A stretch of DNA of 8,007 nucleotides, from the NCBI GenBank assembly GCA_030152605.1, contig JASLJB010000197.1, positions 1 to 8,007 of the forward strand, given 5' to 3'. The first letter of the stretch is position 1, and every line of letters begins with the position of its first letter. A program made the position numbers and the translations under genes. Source of the stretch: Acinetobacter sp. Lineage in GTDB: Bacteria > Pseudomonadota > Gammaproteobacteria > Pseudomonadales > Moraxellaceae. The notes beneath the pieces were generated by a model. That model saw nothing but the letters and a program-made list of their open reading frames with translations. It was not told the origin of the DNA and made no database searches. Below, one piece after another: positions 1-5,547 of the stretch.

Positions 1-11
1 CCTGTTGCTAC

Positions 12-40
12 TTGAGTATAAACTTGCGCTATGTGATAAT
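12..40 (+). promoter_or_regulatory. Probable sigma70 promoter of the STAS gene, extended -10
   Basis: A -35-like TTGAGT (12-17) is followed after exactly 17 bases by GATAAT (35-40), which matches five of six consensus bases and is preceded by TG one base upstream, giving an extended -10 element. Transcription would begin near 46-48, about 24 bases before the ATG at 71. The promoter lies inside the upstream extension of the STAS reading frame, which argues that this extension is not translated. The call rests on consensus matching only. Confidence 0.55.
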
Positions 41-70
41 TTTCCATCCTTCTCTGCAAATGGCATTTTT

Positions 71-592
71 ATGTCAACAGGTCATGTTGAATATGCAAGC
101 TTGGATGGAACGCATATCTTCAAACTTATTGGTGAAGTGCGCGCCCAAGCCTGTATTAGTCTAGACAAACTTCTGGAAAGGATTGAACAGCAAGCCCATG
201 TTATTGGTGCAATTGTTGATTTAACCCAAACCACATTTATTGATAGTACGGTACTTGGTGTTTTAGCCAAACTCGGTTTGAAGCTCAAACAAACCCACCA
301 AATCCAAGCGGTCATGTTATCAACCAACCCAGATATTACCACGCTAGCCAATAGTATGGGCTTGGGTCAGGTCTTTGTTATTTTGAATTACTGCGGTGAT
401 CCAAATGTATGTACGCGTGCGTTGATTGATGACAATGTCACCCATAATGCGATGTTATCTACCGTATTAGATGCACACAAAACGCTGATGAAGCTCAACC
501 AAAACAATCAAAACATGTTCGAACCATTGGTTAAAAAACTTGAAAAACACCAAGATACACTTGAAGCTGTATCTGATCAGCAAAAAGTCTAA
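71..592 (+). CDS. STAS-domain protein (anti-sigma factor antagonist-like)
   Basis: A 173-residue cytoplasmic protein with one STAS domain over roughly residues 3-110. The central segment VDLTQTTFIDSTVLGVLAKL has the usual STAS arrangement: a hydrophobic strand, then Asp58-Ser59, then a helix. In the SpoIIAA/RsbV/HsbA type this serine is phosphorylated by a partner anti-sigma or HPK-like kinase and dephosphorylated by a PP2C phosphatase; that role here is inference. Residues after about 115 form a polar, mainly helical tail of roughly 55 residues not needed for a minimal STAS fold, perhaps a partner-binding segment. The reading frame is open to the left edge (ATG at 5), but I chose the ATG at 71 because STAS similarity starts there and a promoter occupies 12-40. 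No Shine-Dalgarno precedes 71, so the start is likely rather than certain. A kinase, phosphatase or response regulator gene may lie upstream, outside the window. The amidase gene follows after 22 bases. Confidence 0.8.
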   Translation: MSTGHVEYASLDGTHIFKLIGEVRAQACISLDKLLERIEQQAHVIGAIVDLTQTTFIDSTVLGVLAKLGLKLKQTHQIQAVMLSTNPDITTLANSMGLGQVFVILNYCGDPNVCTRALIDDNVTHNAMLSTVLDAHKTLMKLNQNNQNMFEPLVKKLEKHQDTLEAVSDQQKV

Positions 593-614
593 ATCCAAAT
601 AGGATCGTTACATC

Positions 615-1439
615 ATGACCCAGCTTTCTGTTGCACAAATGAACTCCCAAAATGATATTGAAGCGAACTTCATCGTCATCGAATCATTGCTGCAACAAAG
701 TCAGGCACAAGGTGCATCGCTGATCGTTTTTCCAGAAAATTTTGTCTGCTTTGCCGGAGGGAAACAACGCGAAACTGCTGAACAATTCCAGAGTATTCAG
801 CAACGTTTAGAACAGCTTGCACACCAGTATCAAATATGGATCGTCGCAGGTACTTTACCTTGCCCGTTTCGTCCTGATGGCAGTATCGTGCCGGATGGGC
901 GTGTACGCACGGTAAGTTTGTGCATCAGTCCGGAAGGCACTGAAGCGCGTTATGACAAAATTCATTTGTTTGATGTTCAGGTCGGCGATGCGGTCGGTGG
1001 CTATCAAGAATCCAAATTCTTTGAGCCCGGCACAGATCTCGTGCTTGCATCGAGTCCATTTGGCAAGATTGGCCTTATGGTCTGTTATGACATCAGATTT
1101 CCAGAAATGGCCTTAAAACTCAGACATCTCGGGGCGAATATCTTGACGGCACCCGCTGCATTTACCTATACCACAGGTCAAATGCATTGGCAGCTGCTGC
1201 TTCAAGCCCGCGCAATGGATAGCCAATGTCAAGTTTTAGGTGCAGCTCAACAAGGCTGGCACGGCGAAAAACGCCAAACTTGGGGACAGGCTGCCGCCAC
1301 TGACAGTTTAGGTCGCCTTTTGGCCCAAGTCGACAACGAAGGTGCACAACTGATTACCGTGCCATTTGATTTAGAAAAACAAAATAGCATTCGCGCCTCC
1401 ATGCCCCTCATGCAACATCGTCAACTTATTCAGTTTTAA
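615..1439 (+). CDS. Carbon-nitrogen hydrolase, Nit1-type deaminated glutathione amidase
   Basis: A 274-residue cytoplasmic enzyme of the nitrilase superfamily, full length for the Nit branch. The Glu-Lys-Cys catalytic triad is complete: Glu41 in FPENF, Lys115 in YDKIHLFD, and nucleophile Cys157 in MVCYDIRFPE. The C-terminal half carries further Nit1-like blocks (HWQLLLQARAMDSQCQV at about 191-207 and the closing MPLMQHRQ). Nit1 enzymes hydrolyse deaminated glutathione, a side product formed when transaminases act on glutathione, to alpha-ketoglutarate and cysteinylglycine, and so act in metabolite repair. Substrate assignment comes from family resemblance; the nearest alternative is the Nit2 omega-amidase, made less likely by the RFPE motif and the C-terminal block. 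The start is supported by AGGAT at 601-605, ten bases upstream. Probably co-transcribed with the STAS gene; no hairpin terminator is evident after its stop. Confidence 0.85.
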   Translation: MTQLSVAQMNSQNDIEANFIVIESLLQQSQAQGASLIVFPENFVCFAGGKQRETAEQFQSIQQRLEQLAHQYQIWIVAGTLPCPFRPDGSIVPDGRVRTVSLCISPEGTEARYDKIHLFDVQVGDAVGGYQESKFFEPGTDLVLASSPFGKIGLMVCYDIRFPEMALKLRHLGANILTAPAAFTYTTGQMHWQLLLQARAMDSQCQVLGAAQQGWHGEKRQTWGQAAATDSLGRLLAQVDNEGAQLITVPFDLEKQNSIRASMPLMQHRQLIQF

Positions 1440-1529
1440 TCGCCTAGAGTAGCTTCCCCCCTGCTCCGTCACTTTAGTTAAGTTGAATTTGTAGCAAAAC
1501 AGCGCTTGTTTTTTCAGCCTGATCGTAGA

Positions 1530-1553
1530 TGATAAATACTCACTTATGTATCA
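1530..1553. promoter_or_regulatory. Operator-like imperfect inverted repeat upstream of ohr
   Basis: Two 10-base arms, TGATAAATAC (1530-1539) and TTATGTATCA (1544-1553), pair at 8 of 10 positions around a 4-base centre. The site is AT-rich, ends at the ohr ribosome binding site and overlaps the most plausible -10 region (TGATAA). Many ohr genes are repressed by the MarR-family peroxide sensor OhrR, which binds AT-rich inverted repeats over the promoter. This site has the right size and place, but it was found by eye and no ohrR gene is present in the window. A weak -35-like TTGTTT lies at 1506-1511. Confidence 0.4.
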
Positions 1554-1564
1554 GGATGATTAAA

Positions 1565-1996
1565 ATGTCTTTAGAAAAAGTAGTTTATCGTGCCAAAGCC
1601 CAAGCCACTGGCGGTCGAGATGGACGTGCAGTCTCTTCAGATGGCGTATTGGATGTCAAACTGGGTGTGCCAAAGGAAATGGGCGGTGCTGGCGGTGAGG
1701 TCACCAATCCTGAACAACTCTTCGCAGCTGGCTATTCTGCCTGCTTCTTAGGTGCAATGAAATTTGTCGCACATCGCGATCAGATCGAAATCGCCAAAGA
1801 CCCTAAAGTCGAAGCCGAAGTTGGCATTGGTCCATTGCCGAGTGGTTTTGGAATTGAGGTCAAATTAACGGTTCATCTGTCTGGCATGCCACAAGCAGAA
1901 GCTGAAAAGCTGGTACAAGCTGCACATATTGTCTGCCCCTACTCGAATGCCACGCAAAATAATATCGATGTCAGTTTCGAAGTCTTAACTGCTTAA
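1565..1996 (+). CDS. ohr: Organic hydroperoxide resistance protein Ohr
   Basis: A 143-residue member of the Ohr branch of the OsmC/Ohr family, a cytoplasmic homodimeric thiol peroxidase that reduces organic and fatty-acid hydroperoxides, typically using lipoylated partner proteins as reductant. All expected active-site residues are present: Arg18 in GGRDGR, Glu50 in NPEQLFAAGYSACF, peroxidatic Cys60 in the same block, and resolving Cys124 in VCPYSNAT. Length is typical of Ohr. The frame can be read from an ATG at 1529, but the 12 extra residues are unlike the family, while the ATG at 1565 gives the classic N-terminus (MSLEKVVYRA) and has AGGAT at 1553-1557 at proper spacing. The gene has its own 125-base upstream region, so it is probably expressed separately from the amidase gene and perhaps under OhrR-like control. 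It is convergent with gspE. Confidence 0.95.
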   Translation: MSLEKVVYRAKAQATGGRDGRAVSSDGVLDVKLGVPKEMGGAGGEVTNPEQLFAAGYSACFLGAMKFVAHRDQIEIAKDPKVEAEVGIGPLPSGFGIEVKLTVHLSGMPQAEAEKLVQAAHIVCPYSNATQNNIDVSFEVLTA

Positions 1997-2058
1997 CGTC
2001 ACATAAAAGCTTAAAGTCTAAATTAATCTAGATCAAAAGCATTAAAACACAAAACCTC

Positions 2059-2098
2059 AAAATAAAAACCGCGATCCACAGACATGGGATCGCGGTTA
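2059..2098 (-). terminator. Intrinsic terminator of gspE, possibly bidirectional
   Basis: An 11-bp perfect stem, AACCGCGATCC (2067-2077) with GGATCGCGGTT (2087-2097), closes a 9-base loop. Read on the minus strand it is followed by TTT, A and TTTT, a good U-tract, so it should stop transcription leaving gspE about 70 bases after its stop codon. On the plus strand the hairpin is followed only by the weaker TTAATTTG, so it may also end ohr transcripts, less efficiently. The rest of 1997-2165 is AT-rich and holds nothing else I can identify. Confidence 0.85.
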
Positions 2099-2165
2099 AT
2101 TTGATGACGTAGATTAAAACATTTCGATCGTTTAAATCCTGGACAACATAAACTGAAATAACAAC

Positions 2166-3653
2166 TTAAACTTCTGCGGCATTGGTGACGCGTAACACCT
2201 CTTCCACCGTGGTTTTTCCTGCAAGGACTTTGCGTAAACCATCTTCTCGGATCGAACTGGCCTGACGACGTGCATATTGTTCAAGTTCGTATTCGGCAGT
2301 ATTGCCATGAATCAAACGGCGCATTTGATCATCTATCGGGACAATTTCATAAATCGCGGTTCGGCCACTAAAACCAGTATGCGAACAATGCTCACAGCCT
2401 TTAGGTTGCGGCAATTTCAGCAATGGATCGGTACTGATATTTTGAAACAGTTCTGCCTCAAATGGATCTGCCTCATGCCAGGTATGGCAGTGCGTACACA
2501 GCGTACGCACCAAACGCTGCGCCACCACACCGATCAGCGAGCTTGCCAGCAAGAAAGGTTCAATCCCCATATCTTGTAAACGAGTGACTGCACCGACGGC
2601 GGTATTGGTATGCAAGGTGGATAAAACCAAATGACCCGTTAAGGATGCTTGAACCGCGATTTCAGCAGTTTCCAGATCACGAATCTCACCCACCATCACC
2701 ACATCAGGGTCCTGACGTAGCATAGCTTTGAGCGCACGCGCAAAAGTCATATCCACTTTGGTATTGACTTGGGTTTGCCCAATCCCCTCAAGTTGATACT
2801 CGATCGGATCTTCGGCGGTTAAAATATTCTTCGAGCCATCATTTAAGTCGGATAAAGCCGCATAGAGTGTGGTGGTTTTACCCGAACCAGTCGGGCCCGT
2901 GACCAAAATAATGCCATGCGGCCGATGCACCAGCTGTGTGAGCCGTTCATAGTCTTGAGCCATCAAACCAAGATGGGTCATATTCAAACGACCCGCTTGC
3001 TTGTCGAGCAAACGCATCACCACACGCTCACCATGTGAAGATGGCAAGGTCGATACCCGCACATCCACTTCACGGCCTGCCAGACGTAAAGAAATACGGC
3101 CATCTTGGGGTACACGTTTTTCAGCAATGTCTAATTTGGCCATGACTTTGATCCGGGAAACCAACAGCGGCGCCAACTCACGGCGCGGCTGAACAATTTC
3201 TCGCAGTTGCCCATCTACGCGTAAACGTACAGAAAGCTTTTTTTCAAAGGATTCAATATGAATATCTGAGGCATTGACACGAATCGCTTCCGAAAGTAAT
3301 GCATTGATTAATCGTACAATCGGTGCATCATCTTCTTGATCCATCAGATCTTCAGTTTCTGGCACTTGATCAGCAAGGCTGAGTAAATCTGGATGATCTT
3401 CAAGCCCAGCAGCGACTTGTTGTGACTCACCGGTCTCACCCGCATAGCTTGAACTGAGCAGTTGATTAAAATCTTCATCACTACAGAGACGGTATTGGGC
3501 AGATCGACCGAGAAAGCGACGTGCTTCTTGCAAAGCGATTTGTGCAGTATCATGACGACGAACGATATATACTTGATCACTTTCATAGCGCAACAACACA
3601 CCATGTTTTTTTGCAAAACTATAGGGTATTTGTAATTGTTTAAGGATTTGCAT
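2166..3653 (-). CDS. gspE: Type II secretion system ATPase GspE
   Basis: A 495-residue cytoplasmic secretion ATPase, close to the usual 500 or so for GspE/XcpR/EpsE. It forms a hexamer beneath the inner-membrane platform (GspF, GspL) and powers pseudopilus growth, which pushes folded proteins across the outer membrane. In order: an N1E-like region with PYSFAKKHGVLL at 10-21; an acidic linker leading to EDDAPIVRLINALLSEAI (107-124); the N2E domain; Walker A GPTGSGKTT at 253-261 with Lys259; Asp box TAEDPIEYQ at 279-287; Walker B DPDVVMVGEIRD at 315-326 with Glu323; His box LTGHLVLSTLHTN at 338-350; and a CM domain with a tetracysteine zinc site (Cys386, 389, 420, 423). The linker, length and N1E motif favour GspE over the pilus ATPase PilB. 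No Shine-Dalgarno is evident before the ATG, but the N1E motif supports this start and an in-frame TGA lies just upstream. It has no secretion-gene neighbour here. Confidence 0.93.
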   Translation of the reverse strand: MQILKQLQIPYSFAKKHGVLLRYESDQVYIVRRHDTAQIALQEARRFLGRSAQYRLCSDEDFNQLLSSSYAGETGESQQVAAGLEDHPDLLSLADQVPETEDLMDQEDDAPIVRLINALLSEAIRVNASDIHIESFEKKLSVRLRVDGQLREIVQPRRELAPLLVSRIKVMAKLDIAEKRVPQDGRISLRLAGREVDVRVSTLPSSHGERVVMRLLDKQAGRLNMTHLGLMAQDYERLTQLVHRPHGIILVTGPTGSGKTTTLYAALSDLNDGSKNILTAEDPIEYQLEGIGQTQVNTKVDMTFARALKAMLRQDPDVVMVGEIRDLETAEIAVQASLTGHLVLSTLHTNTAVGAVTRLQDMGIEPFLLASSLIGVVAQRLVRTLCTHCHTWHEADPFEAELFQNISTDPLLKLPQPKGCEHCSHTGFSGRTAIYEIVPIDDQMRRLIHGNTAEYELEQYARRQASSIREDGLRKVLAGKTTVEEVLRVTNAAEV

Positions 3654-3677
3654 TACAACTGTAAATCACGATGAGAA

Positions 3678-3714
3678 TTGCTCTGAGTGTACGCGAAGCG
3701 TATGACACCGTGAA
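3678..3714. promoter_or_regulatory. Candidate overlapping divergent promoters for gspE and DUF432-mscS
   Basis: The 94-base gap between gspE and the DUF432 gene must hold promoters for both. On the plus strand TTGCTC (3678-3683) and TATGAC (3701-3706) are 17 bases apart. On the minus strand TTCACG (3714-3709) and TACACT (3691-3686) are also 17 bases apart. Each box matches consensus at only three or four of six positions, so these are candidates. If both are real, the promoters overlap and RNA polymerase binding would be mutually exclusive. A small inverted repeat, TACGC-GAA-GCGTA (3690-3702), sits between the two -10 boxes. Confidence 0.3.
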
Positions 3715-3747
3715 GTCTGATTTGAAAAAAGACTGCGAATTGAGGAA

Positions 3748-4578
3748 ATGCCGCAATTGTCCAAGAATACTGAACATCTCGAACCCGAAATGCCCAACCT
3801 CAAATGGTGGGGTGAAGAAATTTTTGAAATCAATCAGTCCAAAACATGGCAGTTTGGCTCCCTACTCTTTCGACTGACGCGTGGCCTACAAGAATGGCGT
3901 CTCGAATACCACCGCCCTAAAGTCCAGTTTGACTATGAACAGCAATGGTATCGCATCCATGACACAGAGATGAGTTTTCCCAAACCTATCCATGTGGAAC
4001 GCTATATGTTCAAAGAAACCCATTCACATTTTCAACTCATGCCACGTTTGGCTGATCGCTCGGTGGTGATCAAACCGACTGATCCGATTTATATTCCCGC
4101 AGGTCAGCGTGGCACCATATATATCAGCACGCCACTGTGGATTTCTGGCTTTGTGCAAGGTCAAAAAGATCCGTTGTTTGATTTGCCAGTTATCCTTCCC
4201 AAAGATACTTGGTTTGGCCCAGACCAACGCACGGGTGAAATATGCTACGCCACTACGGTTGATGGACGTACTGATCTAAATCAACTGCGATCACGTGCCT
4301 TCCGTGCTGTGACCCCGATTGATTTTCACAACATTAGCAACCATCAATTGCGCTTTGATAAAATGAACGTCCCCGTCACTGCATTGCCGCTGTTTTATAG
4401 TGAAAGTACTGGGCGTTTATGGACCTCTCAAATCAAAGTTATCCATGATTCATCTGAACGACAGCCTCGTATTCGTATTGAAAACCGCACCCCACCACTG
4501 GCGGGTGAAGTGATTTATGTCCATCCGGCACGTTCTCCGGGTGGTGCATTGTTTAATATGTTTGATTCATTCTTTTAA
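3748..4578 (+). CDS. DUF432-family protein, likely partner of the adjacent MscS channel
   Basis: A soluble protein of 276 residues, or 262 from the next ATG at 3790, resembling the DUF432 family found in archaea and bacteria. There is no signal peptide or clear membrane segment. Family-like stretches are an N-terminal WWGE followed by an EWRLEYHRP block (about 50-58), a mid-protein PTDPIYIPAGQRGTIYIS segment (about 111-128), and a predicted beta-rich remainder. No catalytic motif is visible and no biochemical function is known to me. From memory, DUF432 genes recur beside mechanosensitive channel genes, and here mscS follows after only nine bases, so a structural or regulatory link to the channel is the best inference. 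The start is uncertain: the ATG at 3748 has AGGA ending only one base upstream, too close for normal initiation, while the ATG at 3790 lacks a Shine-Dalgarno but lies just before the conserved WWGE block. Confidence 0.7.
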   Translation: MPQLSKNTEHLEPEMPNLKWWGEEIFEINQSKTWQFGSLLFRLTRGLQEWRLEYHRPKVQFDYEQQWYRIHDTEMSFPKPIHVERYMFKETHSHFQLMPRLADRSVVIKPTDPIYIPAGQRGTIYISTPLWISGFVQGQKDPLFDLPVILPKDTWFGPDQRTGEICYATTVDGRTDLNQLRSRAFRAVTPIDFHNISNHQLRFDKMNVPVTALPLFYSESTGRLWTSQIKVIHDSSERQPRIRIENRTPPLAGEVIYVHPARSPGGALFNMFDSFF

Positions 4579-4581
4579 GGA
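4577..4581 (+). promoter_or_regulatory. Ribosome binding site of mscS overlapping the DUF432 stop codon
   Basis: AAGGA begins within the TAA stop codon of the upstream gene (4576-4578) and is six bases from the mscS ATG. This arrangement favours translational coupling, so that the DUF432 protein and the channel would be made in linked amounts from one mRNA. Confidence 0.7.
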
Positions 4582-4587
4582 TTCGCG

Positions 4588-5508
4588 ATGCCAGATGCCA
4601 ATATCCCCTTAAATGTAGCCAATAGCGTTAAAGGAATTTTCACCAATTTCAACTTCGATCGTCTCAGTGAGATCGCGGTGGCAGTGGTGCTGTGTTTTGT
4701 CGGCTTTATCTTAGCGCGCGTGGTCTCCAATACCTTTATCCGCACGGTCGGCATGAAATTCAATGCACATCAACGGCTGGTATGGCGACGTGGGATCTTC
4801 TATTTTATTTTCATGCTGTTTGTGGTGGCGAGTCTCAAAGAAGCAGGCTTTAAACTCAGCGTCTTTCTCGGTGCTGCTGGGATCTTGACTGTGGCCTTGG
4901 GTTTCGCTTCACAAACATCGGTGACCAACTTAATTAGTGGTCTGTTCCTGATCGGCGAAGGCTCATTTGAAATTGGCGATACCATTCAACTGACATTGAT
5001 TCGGGGACATATCATTGAAGGTGAAGTGATTTCGATTGATTTACTCTCAGTCAAACTACTCACCCTCGACAACGTCTATGTCAGGCTCCCCAATGAGCAA
5101 CTGATTCGCGCCCCCGTGCATAACCTGTCTAAATTTCCGATACGGCGTATTCCGATTAGCATCGCAATTAACTTTCATGAAGACATCATCAAAGTACGTG
5201 AAGTTTTACTTAAAGTTGCCAACAACTATCCTTTGGTTTTGGCCGATCCCAAGCCACGCGTCAGTGTGACTGCTTTTGGTGAATCATCGATTGAGCTGCT
5301 GTTTGCACTGTGGTGTAAGCAAGAAAACTTTATGAAAGTTAAAGATGAAATGCATGAGCTGATCCGCAATGGCTTTGTTGAAAATCAAATCGAGATCCCA
5401 GTACCAAAGATTGGCTTTGTTGATCGTCCCGGTGCTAACGCTTTGGCCGAAGATGACTTAGATCGCTATGCCAATGCCAATGAAATCAAACGTGAGCCAA
5501 AGCTTTAA
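4588..5508 (+). CDS. Small-conductance mechanosensitive channel, MscS family
   Basis: A 306-residue inner-membrane protein, slightly longer than E. coli MscS (286). The family forms homoheptameric channels that open when membrane tension rises and release solutes during osmotic downshock. Membrane segments are near residues 28-46 (TM1), 68-85 (TM2) and 91-122 (TM3, pore-lining, with the Gly/Ala-rich run FLGAAGILTVALGFASQ). The MscS beta domain follows: FEIGDTIQL at 127-135, GEVISIDLLSVKLLTLDN at 145-162 and RLPNEQL at 166-172. The cytoplasmic vestibule ends with IEIPVPKIGF (268-277), corresponding to the closing strand of MscS. About 29 charged residues extend beyond it. The start has a good Shine-Dalgarno at 4577-4581. 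It is second in an apparent operon with the DUF432 gene; the immediate 3' side holds a perfect palindrome. Confidence 0.93.
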   Translation: MPDANIPLNVANSVKGIFTNFNFDRLSEIAVAVVLCFVGFILARVVSNTFIRTVGMKFNAHQRLVWRRGIFYFIFMLFVVASLKEAGFKLSVFLGAAGILTVALGFASQTSVTNLISGLFLIGEGSFEIGDTIQLTLIRGHIIEGEVISIDLLSVKLLTLDNVYVRLPNEQLIRAPVHNLSKFPIRRIPISIAINFHEDIIKVREVLLKVANNYPLVLADPKPRVSVTAFGESSIELLFALWCKQENFMKVKDEMHELIRNGFVENQIEIPVPKIGFVDRPGANALAEDDLDRYANANEIKREPKL

Positions 5509-5510
5509 GC

Positions 5511-5538
5511 CAGAAACGCGCATCGATGCGCGTTTCTG
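5511..5538. repeat. Perfect 28-base palindrome between convergent mscS and DUF2339 genes
   Basis: CAGAAACGCGCAT is followed directly by CG and its exact inverted partner ATGCGCGTTTCTG (arms 5511-5523 and 5526-5538, every position paired). It starts two bases after the mscS stop. The natural reading is a transcription terminator shared by the convergent genes, since RNA from either strand would form a hairpin of 11-12 bp. However, no U-tract follows directly on either strand. On the plus strand a smaller stem, ACTCA-GTCA-TGAGT (5546-5559), followed by TTTTATTT, lies just beyond and may finish termination. The symmetry would also suit a dimeric DNA-binding protein. Confidence 0.6.
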
Positions 5539-5547
5539 ACTCCTCAC

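Noticed and set aside
5..70. N-terminal extension of the STAS protein from an ATG at 5
   Set aside because: The 22 residues are outside the STAS domain and the stretch contains a good promoter, so the ATG at 71 is preferred.
1440..1529. Terminator after the amidase gene
   Set aside because: I found no stem of useful length followed by a T-run; the C-rich run at 1455-1461 has no matching G-rich partner.
1529..1564. N-terminal extension of Ohr from an ATG at 1529
   Set aside because: The 12 residues are not family-like, and the region holds the inverted repeat and the Shine-Dalgarno that serves the ATG at 1565.
2277..2579. A 100-codon plus-strand open frame
   Set aside because: It lies antisense within the conserved C-terminal half of gspE and resembles no family I recognise.
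2166..3653. Type IV pilus ATPase PilB instead of GspE
   Set aside because: The length, PYSFAKKHGVLL start and acidic linker into EDDAPIVRLINALL fit GspE; no pil genes are nearby.
3671..3877. A 68-codon plus-strand open frame starting in the gspE-DUF432 gap
   Set aside because: It overlaps the start of the DUF432 gene in another frame, has no ribosome binding site, covers the likely divergent promoters, and its basic Cys/Arg/Lys-rich sequence does not look like a real protein.
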